A stretch of 64,000 nucleotides of DNA from Zarea fungicola (GCA_900169235.1 FWCC01000123.1:172704-236703); one strand, 5' to 3'; counted from the stretch's first letter, positions 32,931-44,880 are shown. Notes: generated by a model from the letters alone, not told the origin. Translations and numbers: made by a program.

Positions 32931-33570
32931 CTAGATGGAGAGAGGCTGGGGCTCTCCAGGTTTGGCGTTGTAGGAAATACGGCCGGCCGGGAGGAAAAAG
33001 AGTGCTACCAGAGCACCGCCGCGAACTTCAGGATAGTGGTGCGTGCCTGGTCCTGGTGCGGTCCAGCCAGCCGCCTGCCAGCCTTGCATCCCCTTTAATT
33101 CCGCTGTTTCGTCAATCTGCACAACGCAGTTGATCTCGCCGTAAGGATGAGCATGATATTGGCCAGCATACTCTTCCTGGCTATCCATGAATACAGTCGT
33201 GATGCTGAAGTACCTGGTTTCGGGAGCTGGCAAAGAAATCTTGCCACGACGATATTTGGGACCGTCGAGCTCTGTCTGTGCCACCCATCCCTCTTTGAGA
33301 CCCTCTCTGATGAAGGAGCATAACGCCTCGTAGTGGGAATTCCCCGGGCCATAGTCCCGGTTTAGTCTTGCTTCCAGGTCCTTTCCAGGTGTCCTGTGAG
33401 GCCCATTAGCGAACAAACGATGACAGGGATGATCGGCAGTCGCCAAACGTGCCAAGGGAATGAATTTACAAGTCTTCTACTTCCTGCAAAAATTCGCTGC
33501 ACCTCGCGACAAAAGCCTGCGCACTGGGCCACAGAGAAAGATCAAGCACAGTAGCGGCGTCCTTACCCAT
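32931..33570 (-). CDS. DUF4863 / 4-hydroxylaminobenzoate lyase-like cupin protein
   Basis: The 3' exon (from about 33393 to 32931) carries the conserved core: YGPGNSHYEAL, LDGPKYRRGKI, ETRYFSITTVFMD, YHAHPYGEINCVV, GWTAPGPGTHHYPEVRGGALVALFFLPAGRISY. The metal-type histidines in HAHPYGE and HHYPEV fit a cupin. The N-terminus comes from an ATG at 33570 (MGKDAATVLDLSLW), which is in another frame, so an intron is needed. Two in-frame solutions exist: intron 33394-33502 (176 aa; good branch site and CACAG acceptor, weak GTGCAG donor) or 33381-33480 (179 aa). Bacterial relatives convert 4-hydroxylaminobenzoate to protocatechuate in nitroaromatic degradation. The fungal substrate is unknown. The gene is divergent from the FMO-like gene. 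Confidence 0.78.
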
Positions 33571-34048
33571 TGTGGCGGAGACGAAGTGGACGGCAAGACA
33601 AATTAATCAATGGCCTCAAAAAGGGTAAGCGAAAATAAGACGAAGTCAGCAACAAGCTTTTTTATCTTTCGGCGAAAGATATAGTTATAGGCTGATTGAT
33701 GGTGATGACAAAAGCAGACCAGTTATCCGACAGGAAATCCGACAAAATATCCGGCCGATGTCCTTGGAACAAAAAGTGGGAACCTGCTGAGTACTTGGAT
33801 CATGAACTCCCTTACATACATGCACCTCCTGTTCTACTCTGGCAAGATTTTCGTGTAACAAATCAAACATAATATCCTAGAGTGATCCCAATTGAAATTG
33901 AGCAAGTGCGACTTGATAGACTTCGACGGCCGCTCCAAACTTGGCATTTAAATTGCAGAACTATCCGCTTCAGCGCCGCCGCCGCCGACATTCGTGCTCT
34001 AATCCATGAAGTGAAGGGGCACCGCTTGTGTCTCGTGCTCTGACGATC
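33571..34048. promoter_or_regulatory. Divergent promoter region between DUF4863 and FMO-like genes
   Basis: A 478-bp gap between start codons on opposite strands. No recognised operator. Co-regulation is possible. Confidence 0.4.
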
Positions 34049-35913
34049 ATGGAATGTTTTGATCTCGTTATTGTTGGTGCTGGTAAGCCTTCACTCTCCT
34101 TGCTAGCACGTACATCTATCCAACACACTACATAGGATGGCACGGTCTGGCAATGGCCAAGACTTTTCTTGAGGTACACAATCTGGCCAAAGTCCTTGTA
34201 TTGGATTACGCCATGTCCGTCGGCGGCACTTGGGCAAGTGAGCGACTTTACCCTGGTTTGAAGACCAACAATGTGGTCGGCACCTACGAATTTAGTGACT
34301 TTCCCCTTATCCCTGAGCAATACGATTTGAAACCTGGACAGCACATTCCAGGTCACGTCGTTCACCGCTATCTTTGTGACTTTTGTAACGCTTTCGGACT
34401 GACCAAGTTGATTCGGCTGCGGACAAAGGTTGATTCGGCCAAGTTGCTACCGAATGGGGACTGGGAACTCTCTATGTCATCGGGTCAAGACCCCAAGGTA
34501 CGTGGCATGAAACCCGAGGATGATCAGCACAAGGTCATTCTTGCTTCAAGACTAGTTTTGGCCACTGGTCTCACGTCACAGCCCTTCATGCCTCCTCTTC
34601 CAGGCAGTGAAGCTTTCAATGGGCATATTTTTCATGCCAAAGACTTCAAATCCCGCGCCCATGACCTTGTCGGTGTTGAGACTGTTGTAGTCATTGGCGG
34701 AAATAAATCAGCTTGGGATGTCTGCTACAGTGCTTCAGCTCGTTTCGGAGCAAAAGCTCACATGGTCATGCGGCGGTCTGGTGGCGGTCCAAGCCCGTGT
34801 TGGCCTGCAAAAATGGAAGGCTACATCAAGTCTATCTCTGCCGCCTCAGCAACGCGTCTCTTTACGTGGCTTGATCCCAATCCTTATGGCTCATCTGCCT
34901 CGGCAATACGAGTCCTCATTAATCGCACATGGCTTGGACGGAAGCTTATCGGGTTCTTCTGGAGCTACTTGGACGACAAACTTGCCAAACAGAATGGTTA
35001 CGAGGACGGGCCTGCCACTGCCTCTCTACGGCCGTGGTGTTCAACGTTTTGGATGGGGAATTCATTAAGCATTCATAACTACGAAACCAATTGGTTTGAA
35101 CTGGCTCAGAGTGGCCAGATTACGCCCCATGCTGCCCAGGTCATCAAGCTGACGGAAGAAGCCGTCCATCTATCCGATGGCTCCGTCATCAAGGCAGGCG
35201 CAGTGATTTGCTGTACGGGGTGGGAAATACAGCCGAGCATTGAATTTTTCCCGGATGGCCTCGTAGAACGCCTTGGATTTCCAGGTACTGGACGTGAAAA
35301 CAAGAGCATGGAGGCCACAGTGAGAGCCGATATCCTCCGTACCACTCCATTGTTAAAGGAACCACCATTACGGGAGGTGTCTAGAGCTTTCGGTCCAGAG
35401 AAACTGAAGCCGGTTGAGTCCAACCCGCCAGGTGCCAACGCAGCAGACTTCCAGACCCCTTATCGCCTGTATAGGTTCATGTTGCCTTGCGATCCTGATA
35501 TTATCCTCAAGAGAAATTTTTGCGTCATCGGTGCCCATATTACTCTTCACACCGTTATCCTTGCTCAGGCGCAAGCGCTCTGGATTACGGCATTTTTCGA
35601 CAACAAGCTCCCAGAACTCGCTACTGACTCTCAGCACTCTCCTGACATGGGGGCAATCCAGCGAAGCGCGTTCCACCACACCGAATATCAGAAAATCAGG
35701 CGGCCCAAGGAGACTGGCGGCATGGGAGGCAGATGCCCGGACCTTGTATTTGACAGCATCCCATACGTCGACCTCCTCCTGTCTGATCTTCATCTGCCAT
35801 ATCATAGGAAAACATCCTGGTATCGAGAAATAACACAGCCTTATCGCTTAAATGACTTTAGAGGCCTCGTCGCGGAATGGCGTTCTAAAAATAGCGGTAC
35901 GCGTGTAGTGTGA
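34049..35913 (+). CDS. FAD-dependent monooxygenase, FMO/dimethylaniline-monooxygenase-like
   Basis: Two exons, 34049-34082 and 34136-35913, give 603 aa. The intron restores the FAD dinucleotide motif: LVIVGAG joined to WHGLAMAK (GxGxxG, residues 10-15). SVGGTWASERLYPGLKTNN is typical for class B flavin monooxygenases. LVLATGLTSQP precedes the NADPH-site strand ETVVVIGGNKSAWDVCY. CCTGWE near residue 375 and long hydrophobic helices near the C-terminus complete the protein. It would use NADPH and O2 to oxygenate a nitrogen, sulfur or carbonyl substrate. Proteins of this size and type often occur in fungal secondary-metabolite loci. The regulator gene 441 bp downstream on the same strand supports a small locus, but no backbone synthase is in the window. 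Confidence 0.88.
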
Positions 35914-36354
35914 CGGGCATTTGCATGTTCATCTATAGCATTTGAATGTAAAATGGCATGTTTTGCTCAGTTTTCATAAGCTACCCCGTAATATTGCCAG
36001 TCATTTGGGTAAATCCGTGGAGCCAGGCCTGCGCGAGATAGGGAGTAGCTGAGATGGACTTGGCTTCGGGTGGGTGGATATTGGCCGAGCTGTAAATCTC
36101 GGGATCATCAAGTTCGCTGCGAGAACCCCTGGTTACTGACTCGTCGGCTAACTCAGAATAGGTAGTATTCTAGTGGAAATTTCGGATTTTCAAATTGCGG
36201 GGCATAGAAGCTAATAATAAACAAGCTAATATCCGAAAGGCTGTCCTGCTGCAACTACCCACCCCGTACAGGTCCTCAAATTCCGAGTGCCGCTGCCGAC
36301 CCTCCCGACGCATTGAGTCCGCCTGCGTGGACAAAGTGATATCTGGGGTCGACA
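35914..36354. other. Short intergenic region before Zn2Cys6 gene
   Basis: Spacer between two same-strand genes. No other feature seen. Confidence 0.4.
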
Positions 36355-38659
36355 ATGCCACCACCGAAGGGCCCTAGAATTCCTTCTTGCGGCCCATGCA
36401 GACAGTCAAAACTATCCTGCGATCACGCGAGACCTGTGTGTGGTCGCTGTCGGGCCAATGATAAGACTGTTAGCTGCGTGTACCGCAGCCTCCCGCTGAC
36501 TCGGAGACGGCGGCAAGTTACCGCGAACGTCTCGACTCAGAACAAAACTTCAACAGAGTAAGCATTTCTGGGAGCGCGTATAGAAGGCTGGACAGGGAAA
36601 AAAAAATTACCATGTGCTGCTGCTGATGCAAGATAGTGTCACTGCTGCGAGCCCGACCGGTGTCACTGCCCTTCCAAAAGTAGATATTCCGGCCAGGACT
36701 AATTATCCCAACCCAGGGTATCTTGGCGCATCCAGCCATGTTACCATCTTCAGCCAGCTGTCTGGAGATGACGCTCCGCTACAATATTCAACAACCTCTA
36801 TTCCTGGACAAGGAGCTCAGCCGCCCGGCTTGGAGTCCACGCTTGGCCTGGATGCTGAAATTCACGTCAGCAAATTGGCAGAATGCCTGAAACGCCTACT
36901 GGCATCATTCTCCGCTGCTGCCTTCAAAAATTTAATCTCATTCTGGCGAGCTACAGGAGCTAATCTCGCACTTGCTGAGCCTCTGGTAGATCTTTGCCTC
37001 GATGCCCTAGATAATCTGCACTCACAGTCTACCCAGCCCGAAGCGGACCAATATGTGTTGTATACTAGATGGCTCCTCCGGAATTCAAGCCGTCCGCTGG
37101 CCATACGTCCGCCTCTTGCCCTGCAAGACTTTTGCTATCAATCTTTAGGCTCAGATACCCGCCTGGAGATGGTAGGCCTCCTTATTTGTGCCGTGATTCG
37201 AGCCGCATCCGAGATCCACACCTTTCCGCCTCTCTACCTGGATGGTAACCGCCGACAAGAACTCATGGCACTGGCCGTCAAAGTAACGGATGCTGCCGTT
37301 GAAGCAATCCTCTCACTTGATATGCTCAACGACCTCCAACTAGTCTTTCAATATGAAAACTTTATTTCCTACACCTACGTCTTTGGAGTTCAATGTATGT
37401 TTTGGTTCCCTTTTCTGTGTTTCATCACTTCTCAATACCTTATCTAGCATACCACTCATATCGTAAGCTGGGCGACGTCATCACATCTATTGTAACGCTT
37501 GGCTATCATGAGAAGCTGGCGGTCATGACGGAGGCGCCCAAGTTTCTCGTTGATATTCGCAGGACCGCCCTTGCACGAACCTACTCGGCTGACAAAAACT
37601 GGTCCATCTTTCTCGGACGCCCTCCACGGCTGGGTAAAAGATTTTGCCACCTGAGTGCCGTCTTGAACCGCGCCGCTGTTGCTGGAATCGAGCCGGCTTC
37701 CCCACTCAGCCACCATGGCGACCTTCTGCGCTGGGACCCCGACCCCGACATGTCCATCTGGGCGGAAACGCGTTGGACTGCGGCATGCGCCTCCCTCAAG
37801 GAGGAGATTCTTGACCTTTTTATCGAAGAGAGGAAAGATAATCTAGAGGAAATAGTCAGGTTCGTATTCATGCGTTGGCCCGAAGGATCCTCATGGCTTG
37901 ATGCTGATTGTAAGATGAAAAGCGATATTTGGCAGCGGGTCGACAAGCAGTGGGCTGCACTTCCGGACAGCTTTCGAATGGAGGGAAGCCTCAGCAGGTA
38001 TAGACGAGGAGCCTGGGAATGGGACTTTCTTGCAAGCACAAGACTTGGTTACCTGCATGTACTATTCTTACTGCGCCTTTTGCGCCTCGGCTCACCAGCA
38101 AACCCTGACGCCTCATTTGTGAGCATTTCAAAGGAGATTCTATCATTAGTGGTTGAAGTTATTGTTCTCCGACACCAGCTGGTCTGTTCCACGGGGACAA
38201 GCTTTGAGTGGAGGGTGAGGCTAAGTACCGAAAATGTTAGACTGGAGTGCTATTACTAACATTATTATGCAGTTAGCGCATTACGGTCTTCCAGCGATAG
38301 GCATCATCATGATTGCCATGCTCAGAAAAAGTACGGAATTCGATGTACTACAGGAAGCTCGGGTTATTCGGGACTTGGGGATTATCGTCACGGAAGTCGA
38401 TCTCGGAACCATCGTGCGACCGATGGAGCCAAACTACGCGCTGCTCTCCAGGGCCGCAGATGCCATCAAGAAGTTCCTTGAACGGTTCCACGCTCCAGGG
38501 AGGCAAATTGTTTCAATGCAGGGCCGCTATAGTCCTCAAAGTAGAACAGCAGAGGGGCTTTGGAGTTCAGAAACCCAATTGGAGCCGTGGGATTTCGAGA
38601 TTAATTTCTGGGACAACTTGGCCGAGCACCCATCCATGTTTCACCCTATTCTGGAATAA
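36355..38659 (+). CDS. Zn2Cys6 fungal-type transcription factor
   Basis: Exons 36355-36557, 36637-37394, 37448-38214 and 38273-38659 give 704 aa. The zinc cluster at the extreme N-terminus has C12, C15, C22, C29, C32 and C41 (SCGPCRQSKLSC, CGRCRANDKTVSC). A basic linker RRRRQ follows. The second intron was set by restoring the frame (GVQ joined to SYHSYRKLGDVITSIVTLGYHEK, the conserved start of the regulatory region). RRTALARTYSADKNWSIFLGRPPRLGKRF is the diagnostic loop of this subgroup. The product likely regulates genes of the adjacent FMO locus. The target is an inference from position. Confidence 0.87.
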
Positions 38660-39969
38660 CAGGTGGTTTCCATCAGATAAAAACCAGAGATATATTGAAA
38701 TAATTAAAGCATGCATCAGACTGCCCCAAACTATATTATCTGCTTTGAAATGCGTTAATATGCATTTAATATCTGTATGTTCCACTTCACATTTTCTTTA
38801 CTTGTAATAGTATGGGGGAAAATGTTACTGTCCTGGGAACATTCCAGTATGTCAGTATGAGTTGCCTTGGGCACAGATATATCCCGTTAGAATATACCGT
38901 CTCAGTACTGGTCATTTTATTGGCGTTGCACTAAACTGTCACCACTGCAATTCTTCTCCCTGCGCGGCCTTCCACATCGACAAAGTATGGCGCAAACTTC
39001 TTTTTGCCACTGAAGGCACACGTCATTTTAATACTTTTAGGCACGCAAACGCGCGGCTATTAAACCATTGATCAAGTGGGAAAGGCGGAAATCATTGAAT
39101 TAATAATACTATTGGTGGTGTTTCCGGGGTTGGGCATGTTGTCTGTGTGGACGGCATTTGCACCGCGCCATTGGCGGTAACTGCGCTATTAGCGGTGTTA
39201 GAATGAGAATGGCGGAGTTATAGAAGAAATTTGGTAGCAAGCCTAGTAAAACCTCGATCAAGGGTACGGAGTCTTGACAATGAATACTGCAAATGACATG
39301 AATCTATTGAGTCTTTCAATAGCTACATAACCAATAATCGATATCACAGAAGTGTGCGCCTTAGCCCTCTATTAGATATGTGGCTCAAAGTCCACGTATC
39401 TGATGGACAATATTTTTAAAGGTCGGCGCCCATCGTGGAGAGTAAAGCAGGCCGATTTCTCAGCTTGCAGGGAACGTCATCATTTGGTTGGTTTGTAATA
39501 ATGATTACTGATCTGACCTGACAGTACATCGAAGCTCATATGCAATGCCTCGAGTAGATTGCAGCTACGCAACAAAATCTCTCGCTATAAAATAGCTGCA
39601 AAGGTTGCTGATTACAAATCTTTCGTCGTGATGCCGAAATTCCGTGTCCAGTTCCGCAGAGTAGCGGGGTCTATTTGATGTCAACTGCAGCGTTAACGCC
39701 ACCAATTGGTCAAATGAAACCGCACAAGTTGCCAGCTAGTTCGATCCTTTAATACCGAGTTACTGACTCCATGTAATTCCCGTCAATAGCAGTGGAGCTG
39801 ACGCCACTATTTCTAGTCCTCGGCCGGGTAATAGTTGCCGTTGTAGATGAGCTTGCAGAGTGTACGGCTGCAGCACATATATTCTAGAGCAAGCCCACTG
39901 CTGGCATTATTCACATTTTTCTAACTACTTTGAACAAAACCTTTCCTCAATCACTAGGCCTCTTTAAAC
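38660..39969. other. Intergenic, no gene seen
   Basis: AT-rich 1.3-kb stretch. Short frames lack motifs and splice-supported extension. Confidence 0.45.
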
Positions 39970-41186
39970 ATGTCTGACCACTTGCTTCTGACGCTGCCCA
40001 TTCCGAGGCCGGAATTTCTACTGAAAAGACTACAGGATGCTCATCCGAATCTAAAGATCACATATCTTCGCCACAATGTCAAACCAGCTGAAGCCTTTTA
40101 CAAGCATGAGATGGAGATTGATCCAGGTAGGCAATTGATGCTGAACTCCAGCCTTTCGTACTGACGCTAGGCCACTGACTGGCATTTGAATAGCTATTCT
40201 CCGCGATGCCACTATTTTAATGACCATGGGCGCGGTGCCGGATCCATCAGATGTCCCAAACCTTCGTTATGTTCATTTCAGCGTCGCTGGTATAGATCAT
40301 GTAGCTCACAAGGAGCTACTCCATCAGGCAAACATGGCCGTTACTACATCGACAGGGGCGCCTGCAATTGCCGTGGCTGAGTGGGTCTTTGGGACAATCC
40401 TGGGTCATTTCCGTCAATTGTTCAAGTTCAAAGAGTGGCAGGCCGCAAAGGTTTGGGGGAGCCTAGGCCCTGATACACCAACGTCAACTCTGGACAACAA
40501 GACCATGGGTATAGTTGGATATGGCTCAATTGGTCGTCAGGGTGGGTTTTGTAGTCTTATTTCTTTCTTTGCCGTTTATGTAGTATGCACACAAACTGAC
40601 CCTTTCCATCACAGTTGCCCGGGTCGGACGAGCCCTAGGTTTGAAGATTGTGGTATACAACTCAACAGCGCGACAGTCCGCCGCAGAGCGAAAGGATCCA
40701 AACTTTTGCCAGCCAGGATCTGGTGACCCTGATGGAGAAATTCCTAGTAAATATTACCACGGCCGCTCTAGAGAAGAATTTCGCGAATTCTTGTCGCAGG
40801 ATTTGGATATTCTCGTCCTTTCTTTGCCCCTTACAGAATCCACCAAGCATTTAGTGAGTTCCGAAGAGCTCCGTGCACTAAATGCAAAGAAATCTGCCTT
40901 CCTGGTCAATGTTGCTCGTGGACCAATAGTAGACCAAGACGCGCTAGTGGCCTCCCTGGTGAAGGGTCCAGCCAACGGTGGCCTCCTTGGAGCTGCTCTG
41001 GACGTCACCGATCCTGAGCCACTACCAAGCGATCATGAGCTATGGGGAATGCCCAACGTTTTCATTTCGCCACATGTCAGCTCAATCACCCCTCAAACGA
41101 TGGGTAGGGCATTTGCCATATTGCAGGAAAATCTGAAGCGACGGGCATCAGGTCAAGAACTGTTAAATAGCACTAAAACGGCTTGA
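39970..41186 (+). CDS. D-isomer-specific 2-hydroxyacid dehydrogenase
   Basis: Three exons, 39970-40126, 40194-40541 and 40615-41186, give 358 aa. The NAD-binding motif is rebuilt across intron 2 (GIVGYGSIGRQ joined to VARVGRALGLK). Catalytic and substrate residues: VARGPIVDQDAL (Arg), DVTDPEPLPSDHELW (Glu), and ISPHVSSIT (His). The N-terminal half has FSVAGIDHV, the substrate-domain loop. It should reduce 2-oxoacids such as glyoxylate or hydroxypyruvate, or phenylpyruvate-type acids, to D-hydroxyacids with NAD(P)H. Specificity is undecided. An insert (residues near GDPDGEIPSKYYHGRS) is longer than in bacterial enzymes but usual for fungal members. Confidence 0.92.
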
Positions 41187-41745
41187 ACCCGGTGAGTGGC
41201 CAAGTTTTAACTGCATGGGAGCTATAAGGGTACTCTTGCGGCCATATAAAGGATACAAAGAGTGAACAAAACAATTTATAAAATACTTTCTAGGAATCTC
41301 TCGAGGTTGGTTTGGGAGAATCCTGAATGTCATGCTAGATTAGCTTAACAAAATACTCTTACTCTTTTTCAAAAATCGTCTAGAGTCTGTTGAGTAAGGA
41401 GAAAAGAAGTCCGATTTAATTCAACTAACCCCTAGTACTATATCTTCAGCCGAGAAAATAGGGCATAGGGTCTAATTTTATCTAAATTGCAGGTTGGCAA
41501 TTGAGGTGAACGTAAAATTTAGAAATTTGTAGGCTCAGCACTGGTTGTCCGACGAGGAGCGTGCTAATCACTCACCGGATAGCTGAGTCCTCAAAAGAAC
41601 AGGCAAACTCCACCGTGGCGGGGCTCTCCTTAGCCTCCAGTACTTACCTATAGACTCTTGACATTTCTATGGAGAGCATACACCCAGAGCACATGTTATC
41701 GCACTACTAAGAGCTGTCCGCTGTCATGGAAGTTGAGGGCAGTAC
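41187..41745. other. Intergenic between convergent genes
   Basis: The 3' flanks of the hydroxyacid dehydrogenase and NPP1-like genes. No other feature seen. Confidence 0.4.
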
Positions 41746-42680
41746 TTAATATCCGCAGACGTTCATATTGCGAGGAGAATCAGCCTCACCCCACGTCCAA
41801 TTGGGATCCAAGACATCAACGTGACGCAAATGGTCTCGGGCCCAGAACTGATAATCGATGTTGCGGAAGTCATCTTGAAAGGCGGGAGTGGGAGGGCAAG
41901 TGTCCTTGAAGCCAGATGTGTACCAGTCATAGTGGACGGAGTGATGCCATTTGCCGAAATAGAACTTAGGGTAGTTTCTATTCCTGTTGGTAAAGCCTCC
42001 CTGATCATTCTCGCTAGGAGCAGGTCAGTGCCGCATTGAGCGCAAGGGAAAGGATTTTGATCGACTTACTTATCAAAGGTATCATTAATTTGGCCCCAAG
42101 CAACATGTTGGTGCTTGCCATCTAAACTTTTAGTTAGTAATTTAATAAATAGGATGTATTGCGGTGGTGTATTCTTACCCTGTTCTAAAATAGCCGACTC
42201 GCGAACCCATCCGTCACCTCCTCGAATGAATCGCAGAACGACTCCCTCCCAATCACTCTTGTGTCCGGTGTCCTTCTTGAAGTACACATAGTAGACAATT
42301 CTCCAGGACTCGTCACCTCCTGATGAGTCTCCATTGCAGTGGACTACATTGAAGTAGGTTGGGATTTGCCAGAAATGCTCGCCGGGAATGTTTGCATAAT
42401 GCGTTCCTGGGCCCCCCCACTGCGGTTCAGGCGGACAACCACTGTTAAGCTTTTGAATATTACAGTGATCGGCGTCAACGCCATTGGTCTGGTGACCACC
42501 CCCGTCTTCAGCAGCTGACGGCATGCAAGTTCCAGACGGCAAGTACCACATAGGAGCGGCCTGCATGGCGGCAGCCATACCATTGCCGGTGGTGAACATG
42601 ATGTTGGGGATGGGACTATTCGCCCAGGCCCTCTGAGCAATGAGCAACAGTGCCGAAAGGACGGGATTCGCGCGTAGCAT
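41746..42680 (-). CDS. Secreted NPP1-domain (necrosis-inducing-protein-like) protein
   Basis: Exons 42680-42179, 42121-42070 and 42013-41746 give 273 aa. A signal peptide (MLRANPVLSALLLIAQRAWA) is followed by a domain resembling the NPP1 superfamily. It shows a Tyr-rich strand (WRIVYYVYFKK), then the family's central heptapeptide position at residues 139-145 reading GHKSDWE, then EGVVLRF. The C-terminal half has KFYFGKWHHSVHYD and DDFRNIDYQFWARDH. The canonical heptapeptide in plant-active members has histidine where serine stands here. That residue is part of the metal-binding site, so classical cytolytic activity is doubtful. Several cysteines (C52, C73, C82, C115) could form disulfides. 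It is probably an extracellular protein of unknown role. Confidence 0.8.
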
Positions 42681-43402
42681 CGTGAAACTTGAAGTTGAGG
42701 AATGTATAGGTCTCTGGTAGAACGTCTGCGTAAGGAGGTTATGAATTGGAACTTGATCGGGTGAGCAGATGCGCTGAAGCTCTCTTTCCGAATATGGGAT
42801 ATCACACATATTTATACTAGAAGTCACGAGCACATTCCGAATAGTCAATCACCTTCGCAAACACACCCGCATATATTCGTATATTCCGTTGAACTCATAG
42901 GGTTCAGATTGAGTGTCAACTTAGTGGCGGTTAAGGTTACTTTTGATTCTCATCCAAGTCTCCGTAAGTAGTCAACCGCAACAGTTCTCCACAAGCACCT
43001 TGCTTCTAGATCCTAGTGTAAGCTGACGTTTTGTAAGTGAGCGGGCCGCCTGTGCCTACACAGCGCCACATTTAGGACAGTTACCACCATACAATGAGCC
43101 ACTTCACTTGAATAAAATCTATATTTTTGCTTCTCTCAATGCAATTAAACTGTAAACCGTGTCCTTACATTCGTATCCAATGCATACTAGTAGTGTTTAG
43201 CGGCTGAGTGGCTGTTACAGTCAGCCAAGTCGGCCAGTGGCGTTGTCGGAGATTTTAAGTTACACCGAGGTCAAGTTCATCGAAGACAATAACCCGAATA
43301 GCCACTCGGGTAAGTTTAATCCCTATATGAAGAAACCGCGTATGTCACGACTCATGCTGCGTCAGATGCTGAATACGTAGGCTTGAGGCCGAGTCCGACC
43401 TG
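42681..43402. other. Intergenic, upstream of NPP1-like gene
   Basis: No gene seen between the NPP1-like start codon and the MITE-like element. Confidence 0.4.
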
Positions 43403-43425
43403 GAGATAGAATTGAAGTTAAGGGG

Positions 43426-44103
43426 GTCGCACATTAGGCACGCTACACAAAAGCCGCAAAAACGTACAAAAAACACCAAGAGCACAACAACTAAAGTATA
43501 AAGTATTTACTAAAAGTATAATTGAAATGTATTATGTACTTCTTATAGATTATAAGATAAAATGATATTTTTTTTTAGATTTATGTAGCATTTATTAAAG
43601 GATTTAATATACTGGTTCAGCACTAGGGTTAGGGTTATTCTTTATTTATGTGACCTTGTATAAGAGGAAGAGAGCGTGTGTTAAGTGAGTGTGTGAGTGT
43701 ACGCTATGTATACACTAGCGCACAGCCCACTATAGGGAAAAAGGGAGGGAAAAAAGATGGGAGGCTTTAAATAGTCAAAGGATCTATTTAAAAGATATTT
43801 TCTATATGTAGAATATCTACTAGCAATAGAAAGTTGACTTCTATGTAAATGTGTATGCGTATATGTGTGTTTGTGTGTGTGCTGCGTACGCTACATATAT
43901 ACACTAGCGCGCAACCCACCATAGAATAAAAAAGGGAAAAAAAAGAGGAAGAAGAGCTCTATACAGTTAGGAGATCAATTTATAGTGTATTTTCTATGTG
44001 CAGGGCATCTGCTGGCGGTAAATCAGGTGTTACTGTCTTTTTCCGAATGAATTGCCACTTTTTTCGGGTGAGTTTTTGCGGCTTTTGCCCACTAATGTGT
44101 GAC
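43426..44103. mobile_element. MITE-like non-autonomous DNA element with terminal inverted repeats
   Basis: The left end (43426-43463) and right end (44072-44103) are inverted copies that share CACATTAG at the tips and the block CAAAAGCCGCAAAAAC inside. The element is about 678 bp and AT-rich, with no coding capacity. Its interior holds two diverged direct copies of a roughly 180-bp unit. Outside the ends, GAGATAGAATTGAAGT (43403-43418) and GAGATAGAATTGAGGT (44108-44123) form a 15/16 direct repeat. At 16 bp this is long for a target-site duplication and may have another origin. Confidence 0.7.
43670..44030. repeat. Two diverged tandem copies of a ~180-bp unit
   Basis: Copy 1 (about 43672-43845) and copy 2 (about 43858-44030) share the order GTGTGTG, TACGCTA, ATATACACTAGCGC-type block, CCCACYATAG, an A/G-rich run, a RGGATCWATTT-like block and TATTTTCTATRTG. 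They lie inside the MITE-like element. Confidence 0.65.
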
Positions 44104-44463
44104 TGTAGAGATAGAATTGAGGTGCACCTCTTCATCTCCGGGCATCAATGAAGCAAATTTTGACAACACCTATCTCTATTGCAACCATATTCTTGCTCTC
44201 TATCCCGTATAGTTCTTCGTGCTAGCCAAACTGTTTTAATGCCGTGCAAGTCCGTGGTTCGCCGACAAGGATTGATCGATGGCATGTCAGTGTGATGTCT
44301 GATTTGGCACACTGTTACCCTGAACTACGTCATTGTGACCAACCAATGTGCTCGATTTCTTACTCTACGGAAACGCAAAAGCCGTAGGTATTATGATTAG
44401 TGAAGGGGTAAAAAGGAATAGATCTCTTCTCCTTCACACTCACTTCGAGTTGTATTTTTCATC
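44104..44463. other. Intergenic/promoter of small mitochondrial-type protein gene
   Basis: No gene seen. Confidence 0.35.
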
Positions 44464-44880
44464 ATGCCACCATTTACACAAGCTATAACTCGCATTCGCC
44501 CAGCGTTCGCCAATTCCTACAACCGTGCACGCATTTTCCACACAACAGCGGCCACCAGAGCTCCTTACAAAGACTCACAGGAAAAAGATTCCCTGTCGCC
44601 TCGATCGTCAGAGCATGTGAAATCCGCCAAAGACGACGACATTGCTCGTCTTGACAAAACGGCCTATGGACCCAGCGATTCGAGCCCTGAAGCCGCCCGG
44701 GGCCGCGCAAATGACGAGTCGGAGGAGAATGACGATCCTCTCGAGTTTAGCGGTGCAAATCAAGAGCTGAGCAAACCGAGAGGCGATGAACGATCAAACT
44801 TGGATAGAGCGCCTGGTAAGGATGCCAGGGGCGCCGGGTTGTCTACCGGTGGGAGGGCTCCCGGAAAGGGAGAGAAGTAA
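44464..44880 (+). CDS. Small conserved-type hypothetical protein with mitochondrial presequence
   Basis: Single exon of 138 aa with ATG at 44464. The N-terminus (ITRIRPAFANSYNRARIFHTT) is rich in Arg and hydroxylated residues with no acid, and has a RxFHTT cleavage-like motif, as in many fungal matrix proteins. The rest is hydrophilic and disordered, with charged blocks (SAKDDDIARLDKTAYG, DESEENDDPLEF) and a Gly/Lys-rich tail. No domain is recognised. The composition resembles small stress-related mitochondrial proteins, but the role is unknown. Confidence 0.6.
   Translation: MPPFTQAITRIRPAFANSYNRARIFHTTAATRAPYKDSQEKDSLSPRSSEHVKSAKDDDIARLDKTAYGPSDSSPEAARGRANDESEENDDPLEFSGANQELSKPRGDERSNLDRAPGKDARGAGLSTGGRAPGKGEK

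Noticed and set aside
32931..33570. DUF4863 gene as a frameshifted pseudogene
   Set aside because: The N-terminal ATG frame differs by one base from the core frame, but two in-frame introns can join them, with a good branch site and CACAG acceptor. An intact gene is more likely.
43621..43640. Telomere-like GGGTTAGGGTT, also near 16727 and 26787
   Set aside because: Only one or two units at each site. No telomeric array.
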